Origin: Sphingomonadales bacterium
GTDB taxonomy: Bacteria > Pseudomonadota > Alphaproteobacteria > Sphingomonadales > Sphingomonadaceae
Assembly (NCBI GenBank): GCA_016707885.1
Contig: JADJGU010000006.1
Coordinates: forward strand, 76,806 to 140,805
Reading direction: 5' to 3'
DNA: 64,000 nt
The translations under genes were made by a program, and so were the position numbers. Shown here one piece after another: positions 8,814-18,235 of this stretch. The notes below the pieces were generated by a model that ran no database searches, was not told the DNA's origin, and saw nothing but the letters and a program-made list of their open reading frames with translations. The number at the start of each line of letters is the position of its first letter. Position 1 is the first letter of the stretch.

Positions 8814-9041
8814 TTATTTCTTCAGCGTCAGGCCGCCGAAACGCTTGTTGAACTGGGCTACGCGGCCACCTGAATCAAGCATGGTGCCACGGCCACCGGT
8901 CCATGCCGGGTGCGATGTCGGATCGATATCGAGTTGCAGCGTGTCGCCTTCCTTGCCCCAGGTGGAGCGGGTTTCAAACACGGTGCCATCGGTCATCTGC
9001 ACCTTGATCATGTGGTAGTCGGGATGAATATCTTTTTTCAC
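8814..9041 (-). CDS. rpmE: 50S ribosomal protein L31
   Basis: A 75-residue L31 protein of the large ribosomal subunit. It starts MKKDIHPDYH and contains the family stretch SHPAWTGG, ending in a basic tail. The CxxC zinc-binding cysteines found in some L31 proteins are absent, so this is the zinc-free (C-minus) type. A GGAGC-like ribosome binding site precedes the ATG. A terminator follows, suggesting a single-gene transcript. Confidence 0.95.
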   Translation of the reverse strand: MKKDIHPDYHMIKVQMTDGTVFETRSTWGKEGDTLQLDIDPTSHPAWTGGRGTMLDSGGRVAQFNKRFGGLTLKK

Positions 9042-9147
9042 GTTTCTGCTCCTTTGCGACCCCGGTTACCGACCGGCATCAGGATTTGGGAAGCGCCGCC
9101 CTTAGCGACGCATCTGGTTAAATGCAAGCTTTGTTGGTTGCGCCACC

Positions 9148-9603
9148 TTATGCAGGCGGATCGGCAATCATCGCCATGAATTCGGCTTCAGCCGCCACCT
9201 GATCGCCAATCAACGCCTGACCGGCGAATTTGCAAACGCGCGGGCGCTTTTGCGTGAATTGGACAATCAAGTGCAGCAAACAACCCGGCTCAACCGGTGC
9301 GCGGAATTTCGCATTGTCGATCGCCATGAAATAGACGAGCTTGCCCGACCCTGCGAGGCCGAAGCTCTCCATCGCCAACACACCGGCAGCTTGCGCCAGT
9401 GCTTCGACAATCATCACGCCTGGCATGATGGGACGTCCCGGAAAATGACCCTGGAAAAAGCCTTCGTTGATCGTGACGGCTTTGACCGCCACGATACGTT
9501 CATCCTTCACCAGTTCCTCAACCCGATCGACCAAAAGCATGGGATAGCGATGCGGAAGCACCGCCATCACACGCCGGACATCGTAATTGGCGAAGTCGTC
9601 CAT
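9148..9603 (-). CDS. fabZ: 3-hydroxyacyl-[acyl-carrier-protein] dehydratase FabZ
   Basis: Cytoplasmic hot-dog-fold enzyme that dehydrates beta-hydroxyacyl-ACP in fatty acid elongation. The 151-residue protein has the active-site motif HFPGRPIMPG with catalytic His53, and Glu67 in the following helix (MIVEALAQ). It lies five bases downstream of skp. In most Gram-negatives lpxD precedes and lpxA and lpxB follow fabZ; all three are missing here, which fits sphingomonads that make glycosphingolipids instead of lipid A. Confidence 0.96.
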   Translation of the reverse strand: MDDFANYDVRRVMAVLPHRYPMLLVDRVEELVKDERIVAVKAVTINEGFFQGHFPGRPIMPGVMIVEALAQAAGVLAMESFGLAGSGKLVYFMAIDNAKFRAPVEPGCLLHLIVQFTQKRPRVCKFAGQALIGDQVAAEAEFMAMIADPPA

Positions 9604-9608
9604 CGAAA

Positions 9609-10334
9609 TTAACGGCTTTCGGGCTGCGGCTGTTGCGGAGCAGGTGCTGCCGGGTTAGCAGCAGGCTGCGTTGCCTGTTGTGCCTGCGCATTGCGGATTG
9701 CCTGCACGCGGGCAGCAGTCAGCAAGCGCTGCTGGATTTGTTCGTAAAGTCCACCAGTCGACTGCTTCGGCTGCCAGTTTGCCGGTGGCGTGATACCGAC
9801 TGACGGAACCGCCAGGTCGAGTGCTGCGGTCACTGCTTTGGTCACGTCGACGGCTTCCGGTGCCCAAATGAAGGCATCCGGCGCCAAAATCATGTTGATT
9901 TTCTTTTGGGTGATGACCTGCTGCTGTGCAGCGGCGTAACGATCAGCAATGCTTTCGACAGCGAAAGCCTGGGCGGTTACAATCGGCTGCTGCAATTGGG
10001 CGATTTCGCGTTCCTTGGCTTCGAGCTGGGTCAGCAACGGGTTTTTTGCCTTGATTGCCGCATCCAGTTCTTCCTGGGTCAGGTTTTTGTCTTTGTTGGT
10101 ATCCAGCTGCGCATTGATATCGTTGATTTCCTTACGCTTGGTCTGGATCATCTGCGAGTTGCTGGTGAATGTTGTGCCGATCTGCTGATAAGCCTGCGCG
10201 AACGCCTTGGTCTGCATGATCGCATCTGTCGTGTCGAGCGTCGCAATGCCTGCCACCTGTGCATTCGCCGGGAGGGCCGTCAAAGCGGCGCCTGCGAGCA
10301 GCGCGGCCGAGAGAGTCTTGATTGCAAATTTCAT
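9609..10334 (-). CDS. skp: OmpH/Skp-family periplasmic chaperone
   Basis: Periplasmic chaperone for unfolded outer-membrane proteins on their way to BamA. The ATG at 10334 shares a base with the bamA stop (TGATG) and gives 241 residues with a clear signal peptide MKFAIKTLSAALLAGAALTA ending near ANAQ. The middle (about residues 60-150) is rich in charged and glutamine residues with heptad-like spacing, as in the Skp coiled-coil arms. The C-terminus is an unusual Gln/Ala/Pro-rich tail (about the last 30 residues). It lies between bamA and fabZ. Confidence 0.88.
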   Translation of the reverse strand: MKFAIKTLSAALLAGAALTALPANAQVAGIATLDTTDAIMQTKAFAQAYQQIGTTFTSNSQMIQTKRKEINDINAQLDTNKDKNLTQEELDAAIKAKNPLLTQLEAKEREIAQLQQPIVTAQAFAVESIADRYAAAQQQVITQKKINMILAPDAFIWAPEAVDVTKAVTAALDLAVPSVGITPPANWQPKQSTGGLYEQIQQRLLTAARVQAIRNAQAQQATQPAANPAAPAPQQPQPESR

Positions 10335-12988
10335 CAGAATTGGGTTCCTACGTTGAATGTAAAGAGCTTGGTATCGTCGCCCGGTTCCTTGAGCAGCGCG
10401 CGCGCTACGTCGATGCGAAAGGGCCCGAAAGGAGAGTTCCAGTTCACGCCGATGCCCACAGAAACGCGCGGTTTCCAACTATCGCCAAAAAAGCGTTCTT
10501 CAAAGCGAAGCACAGGTACGCGGGCTGAACCATCCGGGTTCGTCGCGACCGTGGTTGTTTCCAGCACCGGGGTCGTTCCACTGGTGTTCACAGTGTAGAA
10601 CAGCGGAAGACTGGGCGACGTTGTTGTCGCAGTCGACCGTTCCTGAATCGTTTGCAGAAGCGGTGTCACAACGTTGAAAACGGCACCAGCATCAACGAAG
10701 ATCGACGGACGCAGTCCAAGTTCCTTGGCACCGCTGCCCAGCGGAATTTCCAGTTCGGCGCGACCCAGATAATAAGCGCGACCGCCAATGGCGTCGTCCT
10801 GAATCTGCTTGCGATCCAGGCGCGGGACGTTGACTGCAACGCCATTCTGGATTTCGCCATCAAAGAAAATGCGCTGCACACGCGGACCGACGCCGCGAAT
10901 ATCGAAACCGCGGATTTGCGGCTCACCAAGATAGAAACGGTCGGTCAAACGCACATCGTCGATGCCAGCGGCCGACGAACCCCGATTTTCGAGTGGATGG
11001 ATATAGCCACCTTCAGCCGACAGTGAGAAGACAAATCCGCTGTCGGTCAAACGCCAATATTTGTTCGCGTTCAGGCGGCTGCGGATATATTTTACGTCGC
11101 CACCCAGACCGGCAAAATCCTGGCTCAGGCTGACGCTATGGCCACGCGTCGGGCGCAGACGACTGTCGCGCGTATCGTACATCACCGTATAACCCAGCGT
11201 CGACGTCAAACGCTTCCCAATTGCATCGCAAAGGAAACGCCCTGCGAGAACAGGATCGCAAGTGGAAGGCAGCGGTCCAGTTCCGTCCGGATCGGTGAAG
11301 AACAACCCCCGGTCGAGCGAAATATCGTCATAGCTGAGGCCATAACGCGCCTGGAAGTACAGGAATTCATTGACTGGAACGCCGGTACGAATCTGAAAAC
11401 CGGTGGTCGCCTGTTCGTACGTCGTATTCCGGTCGTTGTTGAAGAAGTTGAAGCTCGACAAGTCGCGACGGAAAATGTCACCCGACAACGCGATCGAGCG
11501 ATCGAACAAATAGGGTTCGGTAAAGCCGATTTCAGCCGATTTCGAATAGCTCGAATAAGAGATATTCGTCCGCAGTTCCTGGCCCTTGCCACGGAAGTTG
11601 CGCTGGGTAATCGAACCTTGGAAGATAAAATTCTCGATCGACGAGAAGCCGGCGGACAAGGACAGTTCGCCCGTCGCCTTTTCTTCGACATTGGTGGTCA
11701 GAACAATGCGATCATCGCTGCTGCCCTTTTCCTGTTCAACCTCAAGGTCTTCCTGGAAATAGCCCAGTGACTTGATACGGTCTGCTGTCCGCTTCACCTG
11801 AATGCTGTTAAAGGCGTCACCTTCATTCAGGCGGAATTCGCGACGAATGACCTTGTCCTGGGTGATCGTGTTGCCGTTGATGTCGATCCGTTCGACAAAA
11901 ACGCGTTCCGCCTCTGCAATGTCGAAGGTGATGTTCATCGTCAGCGTATCTTTGTCGCGATTAAACTGCGGGCTGACGTCGGCAAAGGCATAACCAAACA
12001 GGCCTGCGCTTTCGCTCAAGCCCTCAACGGTATCTTCAACCATCTTGGCGTTGTACCAGTCACCAGCCTTCATTCGCAGGCTGGATGTCAACGCCTCGGA
12101 TTTGAAATCGCGGATCTTGCTGTCGACTTTTACTTCGCCAAATTTGTACCGCTCGCCTTCTTCAACGACATAAGTGATGATGAAGTCTTTCTTGTCCGGC
12201 GTCAGTTCGGCAACCGCCGAAACAACGCGGAAATCGGCATAGCCTTCGGTCAGGTAAAATTGACGCAGCTTCTGCTGGTCGAAAGCCAGACGGTCAGGGT
12301 CATAGCTGGTGCCCGAGCTAAAGATGCTGGTCAGACGGGCTTGCTTGGTGACCATTTCACCACGCAACTGGCCATCAGAGAATTTGTCATTGCCGATGAT
12401 GTTGATCTGGCGGACCTTCGATTTCGGTCCCTCTGTGATTTCGAAAACAATATCGACACGGTTTTGGTCAAGCTGCACCAGCTTGGGTTCGACCTGCGCG
12501 GCGAAACGGCCCTGCCGCTTATAAAGCTCAACAATACGCGCAACGTCTGCGCGCACTTTGGAACGCGAATATATCTGGCGGGGCGCAAGTTTGATTTCTG
12601 GTTCAATCTTGTCATTCTTGATGCGCTTGTTGCCTTCAAGAATGATGCGGTTGATGACCGGGTTTTCCCGCACCTCGATGGTCACGTCACCCGCAACATT
12701 TCGGATACTGACATCTGCGAACAACTCGGTTGCATACAGATCTTTAAGTGCCTGGTCGGCACCGGCCTGTGTCCATGCTTGTCCAGCACGCAGCCGGATA
12801 TAGGAACGAACCGTATCGGCCTCGAGACGCTGTGTCCCGACAACACTAATAGACCGGATTGGCGCATCTGCCACAGCAGGTGCCGGCGCATCCGTTGCCT
12901 GTGCCATCACGGGCGCGGAAGACAGCGCAACGGATACAGCAAATGCCGATGCGCCCAGCAGGGTCCTGCTTACCGAAGTTTTGAACAT
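10334..12988 (-). CDS. bamA: Outer membrane protein assembly factor BamA
   Basis: Central Omp85-family subunit of the BAM complex that inserts beta-barrel proteins into the outer membrane. The ATG at 12988 yields 884 residues with a signal peptide (MFKTSVSRTLLGASAFAVSV, cleavage near VMAQ). Five POTRA repeats follow, beginning at IRSISVVGTQRLEADTVRSY, and then a C-terminal barrel with the conserved loop sequence RGFDIRGVGPR and a terminal aromatic strand ending in Phe. It is somewhat longer than E. coli BamA (810 residues). It lies in the rseP-bamA-skp-fabZ order common to proteobacteria. Confidence 0.96.
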   Translation of the reverse strand: MFKTSVSRTLLGASAFAVSVALSSAPVMAQATDAPAPAVADAPIRSISVVGTQRLEADTVRSYIRLRAGQAWTQAGADQALKDLYATELFADVSIRNVAGDVTIEVRENPVINRIILEGNKRIKNDKIEPEIKLAPRQIYSRSKVRADVARIVELYKRQGRFAAQVEPKLVQLDQNRVDIVFEITEGPKSKVRQINIIGNDKFSDGQLRGEMVTKQARLTSIFSSGTSYDPDRLAFDQQKLRQFYLTEGYADFRVVSAVAELTPDKKDFIITYVVEEGERYKFGEVKVDSKIRDFKSEALTSSLRMKAGDWYNAKMVEDTVEGLSESAGLFGYAFADVSPQFNRDKDTLTMNITFDIAEAERVFVERIDINGNTITQDKVIRREFRLNEGDAFNSIQVKRTADRIKSLGYFQEDLEVEQEKGSSDDRIVLTTNVEEKATGELSLSAGFSSIENFIFQGSITQRNFRGKGQELRTNISYSSYSKSAEIGFTEPYLFDRSIALSGDIFRRDLSSFNFFNNDRNTTYEQATTGFQIRTGVPVNEFLYFQARYGLSYDDISLDRGLFFTDPDGTGPLPSTCDPVLAGRFLCDAIGKRLTSTLGYTVMYDTRDSRLRPTRGHSVSLSQDFAGLGGDVKYIRSRLNANKYWRLTDSGFVFSLSAEGGYIHPLENRGSSAAGIDDVRLTDRFYLGEPQIRGFDIRGVGPRVQRIFFDGEIQNGVAVNVPRLDRKQIQDDAIGGRAYYLGRAELEIPLGSGAKELGLRPSIFVDAGAVFNVVTPLLQTIQERSTATTTSPSLPLFYTVNTSGTTPVLETTTVATNPDGSARVPVLRFEERFFGDSWKPRVSVGIGVNWNSPFGPFRIDVARALLKEPGDDTKLFTFNVGTQF

Positions 12989-13086
12989 ATGTATTCGACC
13001 TTCCCTCTGGCCCCGCTGTCGATAGGTTTGCGCCCCTTGCCCCAAGCGCAGGCTGCTTTCAAGCTTAGTTCGATTCTATCCACGCC

Positions 13087-14205
13087 TCATTTGCCGAATA
13101 GACCGAAGGATGCCAGGTCATTGAATGTGACCATGAGCATGAAACTGGCAAGTACGGCAAAGCCCGCACGGAATGCCCATTCCTGGACCGCTGGCGTTGC
13201 CGGACGGCGGCGGATCGCCTCAATTGCATAAAGGAGCAGGTGACCACCATCGAGCATGGGAATTGGCAGGAGATTGATGAACCCCAAGTTAATCGAGATC
13301 AGCGCCGCCAGCGACACAAAGGCCAGCCAGCCCACCGTCATCGCTTCGCCCGAAACCTTGGCAATTTTCAACGGACCGCCAAGCTCGGAAATTGGCCGAC
13401 GACCCGTGATAATCTGGCCCAATCCCTTAATCTGCTGCCGCAGCACGGCCGCTGTTTGGGCAACAGCCGCCGATGGCGCTTCAAGCAAACCGACTTCCTG
13501 AAGCGCGGGACGCGGCGAACCGACGCCCAATTGCCCCAGCTTATATTCGTTACCGAAACGGTCGATTTCTTTGCGCTCGGCCAAACGGACCGGGATGGTG
13601 ATCTGCTTACCGTCGCGTTCGACAAGTATTTCCGCTGGTTCATTAGGCACCATGATGACTTCGTTCACCAATTCGTCGAACGTATCGATCCGATGCCCGT
13701 TAAAGGACAGGATGCGGTCACCCAATTGGATGCCGGATTTTTCTGCAGGGCTTCCCGCTACAATACTCTCTACCTTGGCGGGGGTGACGCTTTGCCCAAA
13801 GGACATCAGGAAACCCATGAAGATTGCGATAGCCAGCAGGAAATTGACTGCAGGCCCTGCAAAAACAATCAGCGCCCGCTGCCACAATGCCTTGGACTGG
13901 AAGGTCTGGTTCCGCTCATTTTCAGGCAATGCCTCCCAAGCAGCGTCGGGCTGGCTGGCAGGATTCATATCGCCCGCAAATTGCACATAGCCGCCTAGCG
14001 GCAGCGCACCTATCCGCCACAATGTCCCGCGCTTGTCGACCCGGCCCCAGATTTGCGGGCCAAAGCCAATCGAAAATTTATCCGCTTTCACGCCGAACCA
14101 GCGCCCAACCCAATAATGACCAAGCTCATGGACGACCACCAACGTTCCGAGCAATGTCAGGAAAGCGACAATGGTGATCAGAATGTGAGGAGATTCAAGC
14201 TGCAT
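13087..14205 (-). CDS. rseP: RIP metalloprotease RseP
   Basis: Site-2 zinc protease of the inner membrane that cleaves anti-sigma factors and signal-peptide remnants. The ATG at 14205 (MQLESPH) gives 372 residues. The HExxH motif HELGH covers residues 26-30 in the first membrane helix, a PDZ domain lies in the middle (VESIVAGSPAEKSGIQLGDR), and the second metal motif NLLPIPMLDGG is near the C-terminus. It overlaps the end of dxr by eleven bases; an upstream ATG at 14253 is possible but would overlap dxr much further. Confidence 0.95.
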   Translation of the reverse strand: MQLESPHILITIVAFLTLLGTLVVVHELGHYWVGRWFGVKADKFSIGFGPQIWGRVDKRGTLWRIGALPLGGYVQFAGDMNPASQPDAAWEALPENERNQTFQSKALWQRALIVFAGPAVNFLLAIAIFMGFLMSFGQSVTPAKVESIVAGSPAEKSGIQLGDRILSFNGHRIDTFDELVNEVIMVPNEPAEILVERDGKQITIPVRLAERKEIDRFGNEYKLGQLGVGSPRPALQEVGLLEAPSAAVAQTAAVLRQQIKGLGQIITGRRPISELGGPLKIAKVSGEAMTVGWLAFVSLAALISINLGFINLLPIPMLDGGHLLLYAIEAIRRRPATPAVQEWAFRAGFAVLASFMLMVTFNDLASFGLFGK

Positions 14206-15367
14206 GGGGCAATTTATCCATTTGACCGCTGGCATAGGCGCGGGCTGCTGCATCTATGCTGAACAGATCGGTCAGGCTGTGGGGTGCATTGGGGCGATAA
14301 CCGGTTAAGGTTTCCTCTACGACACTGACTATGTCGAGGAATGCTATACGGCCGGCAAGGAACGCGGCTACAGCTACTTCATTGGCGGCATTGAGGATAG
14401 CGGGTGTTGCTCCGCCCTGCTCTGCCGCAGCCCTCGCAAGGCGAAGTGCTGGAAAGCGGATCAAATCCGGCGCTTCGAATTCCAGTTTTGAAATCCGCGC
14501 CAGATCGAGCGGAGCGCTGTTCGTCTCCAGCCTTTCAGGCCAGGCCAAGGCGCTGGCAATCGGAATGCGCATATCGGGAGAACCCAATTGCGCCAACGTC
14601 GACCGATCTACATATTCGACCATCGAATGGATTACCGATTGCGGGTGGACCACAATGTCCAGTTTGTCGAGGCCAACCGGGAACAGGTGATGCGCCTCTA
14701 TCAGTTCGAGACCCTTGTTCATCATCGTCGCGCTGTCGACACTGATTTTCGCGCCCATATCCCAATTGGGATGTGCAACTGCCTGGGCTGGCGTGACGGC
14801 GCGCATCTGATCGAGGCTGAAGGTGCGGAATGGGCCGCCACTGGCGGTCAATGTGATTTTGCGCACCTGATTGATGCGTCCGCCTGCAAGGCACTGGAAA
14901 ATGGCATTATGCTCGCTGTCGACCGGTAGCAAAGTAGCCCCCGACCGCGCCACCGCCGCCATCATCAGTTCACCCGCAGAAACCAGCGCTTCCTTGTTGG
15001 CGAGCGCCACGGTCTTGCCAGCTTCGATGGCCGCCATGGTCGGCGGCAGACCAGCGCAACCGACTATTGCGGCCATCGTCCAGTCTGCACCCATTTGGGC
15101 CGCCTCGATCAGAGCGTCAGCCCCTGCAGCAGCTTTGATACCCGTTCCAGCAAGCGCTTCCTCAAGCGCCGGAAAGGCGGTGTCCTCAGCGACAACAGCA
15201 ATCTCAGCCTCAAATTCGCGCGCAAGTTTCGCCAGCTCGGTAGCATTGCCATTGGCGGTTAAAGCAGCGACGCGATATTTATCCCGATGCTGGCGCACGA
15301 GATCGAGCGTCGACAGCCCAACCGACCCGGTTGCGCCAAAGATGGAAAGAGTTCGCCGATCGTTCAC
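14195..15367 (-). CDS. dxr: 1-deoxy-D-xylulose 5-phosphate reductoisomerase
   Basis: Second enzyme of the MEP isoprenoid pathway; it converts DXP to MEP with NADPH. The 390-residue protein has the N-terminal nucleotide motif GATGSVG, the metal and substrate motif PVDSEHNAIFQCL, the flexible loop region ASGGPFR and the downstream motif NWDMGAKISVDSATMMNKGLE. It overlaps cdsA by ATGA, so translation is probably coupled to the phospholipid and isoprenoid genes upstream. Confidence 0.97.
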   Translation of the reverse strand: MNDRRTLSIFGATGSVGLSTLDLVRQHRDKYRVAALTANGNATELAKLAREFEAEIAVVAEDTAFPALEEALAGTGIKAAAGADALIEAAQMGADWTMAAIVGCAGLPPTMAAIEAGKTVALANKEALVSAGELMMAAVARSGATLLPVDSEHNAIFQCLAGGRINQVRKITLTASGGPFRTFSLDQMRAVTPAQAVAHPNWDMGAKISVDSATMMNKGLELIEAHHLFPVGLDKLDIVVHPQSVIHSMVEYVDRSTLAQLGSPDMRIPIASALAWPERLETNSAPLDLARISKLEFEAPDLIRFPALRLARAAAEQGGATPAILNAANEVAVAAFLAGRIAFLDIVSVVEETLTGYRPNAPHSLTDLFSIDAAARAYASGQMDKLPHAA

Positions 15368-16104
15368 GATGCCAGCTTACCCAACATGATCGCGCCGCCT
15401 AGGAAGAAAAGGACAGCCAAATGGCCGTCCACACGATCAAGCAAGCCGCCATGCCCCGGAATCGCATTACCAGAATCCTTGACACCCGCTCTGCGCTTCA
15501 TCCAGCTTTCAAAAAAATCACCGGTTTGTGCGACCACTGCAACGATAGCACCGATGCTTAGGCTGCCCAGCCAATCGACCTGCCAGTCGCCGCCAAACAA
15601 CCGCTCCCGCTCGGCAATGTGGATATAGTCGAGCAACGCCATCATGCAGCCCGCGGCCAAAGTACCGCCAATCAAGCCAGACCATGTTTTGGAGGGACTG
15701 ATGCTGGGAGCAATCTTCGGCCCACCAAATGAACGCCCCGCAAAATAGGCACCGATATCAGTGGCAATCACGCCAAATATGACGATAGCTGCCGTAGTTT
15801 CAAGAAAGCCAAATCCGGGCGCTGAACCATAGGCATATTCTTCCGCGAGCATCGGCAATAAATAAGTGGCGTTGCCGATATAGGCGAAGCCAGCAATCAT
15901 CCAAATCGCGCGACCTACCCTGCTGGAAGCCAGCTTTGTGACGAGACCCCACCATTCAACCATCAGCCAAAAAGCTGCGATGATCATGAAGAGGCGTAAT
16001 ATCAGTCCGCCTTGCCAGAAAACAAATGCAGCAACGGCGAGCATCGCCATCGCCGACATAGTGCGCACCCCAAGGTCCGACTTCTTCGTCACAACCTCAC
16101 TCAT
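15364..16104 (-). CDS. cdsA: Phosphatidate cytidylyltransferase
   Basis: Membrane enzyme that makes CDP-diacylglycerol from phosphatidic acid and CTP. The 246-residue protein has six to seven hydrophobic segments and the CDP-DAG synthase region DIGAYFAGRSFGGPKIAPSI followed by SPSKTWSG and the C-terminal KDSGNAIPGHGGLLDRVDG. It overlaps uppS and dxr by ATGA quartets. Confidence 0.96.
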   Translation of the reverse strand: MSEVVTKKSDLGVRTMSAMAMLAVAAFVFWQGGLILRLFMIIAAFWLMVEWWGLVTKLASSRVGRAIWMIAGFAYIGNATYLLPMLAEEYAYGSAPGFGFLETTAAIVIFGVIATDIGAYFAGRSFGGPKIAPSISPSKTWSGLIGGTLAAGCMMALLDYIHIAERERLFGGDWQVDWLGSLSIGAIVAVVAQTGDFFESWMKRRAGVKDSGNAIPGHGGLLDRVDGHLAVLFFLGGAIMLGKLAS

Positions 16105-16844
16105 CGCCCGCCGTAACGCCTTTCGCGCGTGCCGAATTCGGAGAGGGCGTCATCAAACTCAGCCGGAGTAAAGTCGGGCCACAGCGTTTCAGTGAACCAC
16201 AGCTCGGCATAGGCTGTCTGCCAGAGCATGAAATTTGACAAACGCTGCTCGCCGGATGTGCGGATTAGCAGGTCCAAAGGCGGCATGTCGGCGGTGTCGA
16301 GATGACGTTCAATCGCCTCCGCCGTGATCGCTCCCTCGTCTGCCGCCGCCTGTGCCGCGCGCACCAGTTCGTCTTGCGAACCATAGTTCAGCGCAACCGC
16401 CAATGTCGTGCGTTTGTTGTGCGCGGTGCGGGCCAGTGCATCGTCGATCATTTCGACAATATCGGGGGCAAGAACTTTGTAATTGCCGATGATCTTCAGC
16501 CGCACATCATTTGCGGCAAATTCGTCGATGTCCGATTTGATAAAGCCGCGCAGCAGCCCCATCAGATCGTTGACTTCATCCTCCGGGCGCTTCCAATTCT
16601 CGCTTGAAAAGGCATAGAGCGACAAGGCTTCCAGCCCGGTGGTCGCGGCATGGCGCACGATTTCGCGAACAACCTCGACGCCCTTTTTATGACCCAATGC
16701 GCGCGGCAGGTGCCGCTTCTTCGCCCAGCGTCCATTGCCGTCCATGATGATGGCGACATGGCGCGCGCCATGGGAGCCGCTCCCGCCAATTTCGGGATCA
16801 GCCTGTTTTTGCGCCCTCGCTTTTGAGGATCGCAGGCCGATCAC
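16101..16844 (-). CDS. uppS: Isoprenyl (undecaprenyl) diphosphate synthase
   Basis: Cytoplasmic cis-prenyltransferase that makes undecaprenyl diphosphate, the lipid carrier for peptidoglycan and surface polysaccharides. The 247-residue protein has the catalytic motif IIMDGNGRWAKKR with Asp35, the FSSENWKRP motif, and the C-terminal DLLIRTSGEQRLSNFMLWQ motif. A hydrophilic N-terminal extension of about 25 residues precedes the domain. It overlaps frr upstream and cdsA downstream by ATGA quartets. Confidence 0.97.
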   Translation of the reverse strand: MIGLRSSKARAQKQADPEIGGSGSHGARHVAIIMDGNGRWAKKRHLPRALGHKKGVEVVREIVRHAATTGLEALSLYAFSSENWKRPEDEVNDLMGLLRGFIKSDIDEFAANDVRLKIIGNYKVLAPDIVEMIDDALARTAHNKRTTLAVALNYGSQDELVRAAQAAADEGAITAEAIERHLDTADMPPLDLLIRTSGEQRLSNFMLWQTAYAELWFTETLWPDFTPAEFDDALSEFGTRERRYGGR

Positions 16845-17398
16845 TGGCTCATGATTTCCTTTTCTTTGTGCGCCGCCGCTTCGTCGATTGCCTTGATGGT
16901 ATCGTCGGTCATCTTCTGCACTTCGGTTTCTAGGCGCTTGCGGTCGTCTTCGCTGATTTCCTTCTTGTTCTCGTCGGTCTTCAGCGCATCATTGGCATCG
17001 CGGCGAACGTTGCGGGCGGCAATTTTGGCCTTTTCGGCATATTGCCCAGCCAGCTTGGCCAGATCCTTGCGGCGCTCCTCCGTTAAATCAGGGATCGGAA
17101 GACGCAGTGTCTGGCCGTCCGTGATCGGATTGAGGCCTAACCCAGCTGAACGGATCGCCTTCTCCACCGGCGTTACATTCGAACGATCCCAGACCTGCAC
17201 CGAAAGCATGCGCGGCTCGGGTGCGCTGACTGTCGCAACCTGATTGAGCGGCATGTGCGACCCGTAAACTTCAACCGTTACCGGATCGAGCAGCGTCACA
17301 TTGGCACGTCCGGTGCGCAAGCCCGAGAGATCACCTTTGAGCGATTCCACAGCACCCTTCATGCGGCGCTCGACATCGGCCTTGTCATATTGCGGCAT
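16841..17398 (-). CDS. frr: Ribosome recycling factor
   Basis: Factor that, with EF-G, splits post-termination ribosomes. The length of 185 residues is exactly typical. Family stretches include SLKGDLSGLRTGRAN near the N-terminus and the C-terminal helix with KEISEDDRKRLETEVQKMTD. It follows pyrH by three bases and overlaps uppS by ATGA. Confidence 0.98.
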   Translation of the reverse strand: MPQYDKADVERRMKGAVESLKGDLSGLRTGRANVTLLDPVTVEVYGSHMPLNQVATVSAPEPRMLSVQVWDRSNVTPVEKAIRSAGLGLNPITDGQTLRLPIPDLTEERRKDLAKLAGQYAEKAKIAARNVRRDANDALKTDENKKEISEDDRKRLETEVQKMTDDTIKAIDEAAAHKEKEIMSQ

Positions 17399-17401
17399 GG
17401 T

Positions 17402-18127
17402 TCAATCCTTTTCTTGAGTAACAACGGTGAAGGTTCCGCTTCCATCGAGCACCTTCAGGATATTGCCCTGTTCGCGGATCGAAAAGACCACGATCGGGAT
17501 GGAGTTATCGCGGCATAGCGCAACGGCACTCGCGTCCATAACCTTCAGATTGTCTGAAAGGACGCGATCATAACTCAATGTTTCATAACGCTTTGCGGTT
17601 GGAACCTTTTTCGGGTCGGCGTCATAAACGCCGTCTACTGACGTGCCCTTAAGTAGCGCATCACATTTCATTTCGGCAGCACGCAAGGCAGCGCCGGAAT
17701 CTGTGGTGAAATAGGGTGCACCGACGCCCGCTGCGAAAATCACGATTCGACCTTTTTCAAGGTGCCGTTCGGCACGTCTGCGAATGACGGGCTCGCAAAC
17801 CTTGTCCATCTCAATCGCCGATTGCACCCGGGTCTGCACGCCCAGCTGCTCAAGTGCATTCTGCATAGCCAACGCATTCATGACGGTTGCGAGCATGCCC
17901 ATATAGTCGGCCTGAGCCCGGTCCATGCCTTTGGCCGCGCCTGCCATTCCGCGGAAGATATTGCCCCCACCGATAACGAGGCACAATTCCAAGCCGGTAT
18001 CCTTGGCAGCCTTTACCTCTGCAGCAACGCGAGCGACAGTGTCCGGATCAATGCCGAAAGACTGATCGCCCATCAGAACTTCACCGGATAGTTTCAAAAG
18101 CACGCGGCGATAGTGGCCACTGGCCAT
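17402..18127 (-). CDS. pyrH: UMP kinase
   Basis: Amino acid kinase-fold enzyme that phosphorylates UMP to UDP. The ATG at 18127 with a GAGGA ribosome binding site gives 241 residues. Motifs visible are the N-terminal LLKLSGEVLMGDQSFGID, the glycine loop VIGGGNIFRG, and the nucleotide-binding stretch DGVYDADPKK. It lies between tsf and frr in the conserved translation-gene order. Confidence 0.98.
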   Translation of the reverse strand: MASGHYRRVLLKLSGEVLMGDQSFGIDPDTVARVAAEVKAAKDTGLELCLVIGGGNIFRGMAGAAKGMDRAQADYMGMLATVMNALAMQNALEQLGVQTRVQSAIEMDKVCEPVIRRRAERHLEKGRIVIFAAGVGAPYFTTDSGAALRAAEMKCDALLKGTSVDGVYDADPKKVPTAKRYETLSYDRVLSDNLKVMDASAVALCRDNSIPIVVFSIREQGNILKVLDGSGTFTVVTQEKD

Positions 18128-18235
18128 AAAATCCTCTTTCCCCAATTGCAGATGCAATAATGGCGCCCTGCTATAAGAGCGGAGCGCCATATCGCCAAGG
18201 CCTTATCCCCTGCCCTACAGAGGATAGCCTGATTT

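Noticed and set aside
12260..13231. Open frame of 323 codons opposite bamA
   Set aside because: Runs antisense through a clear Omp85 gene and across its start into rseP; no domain or start signal.
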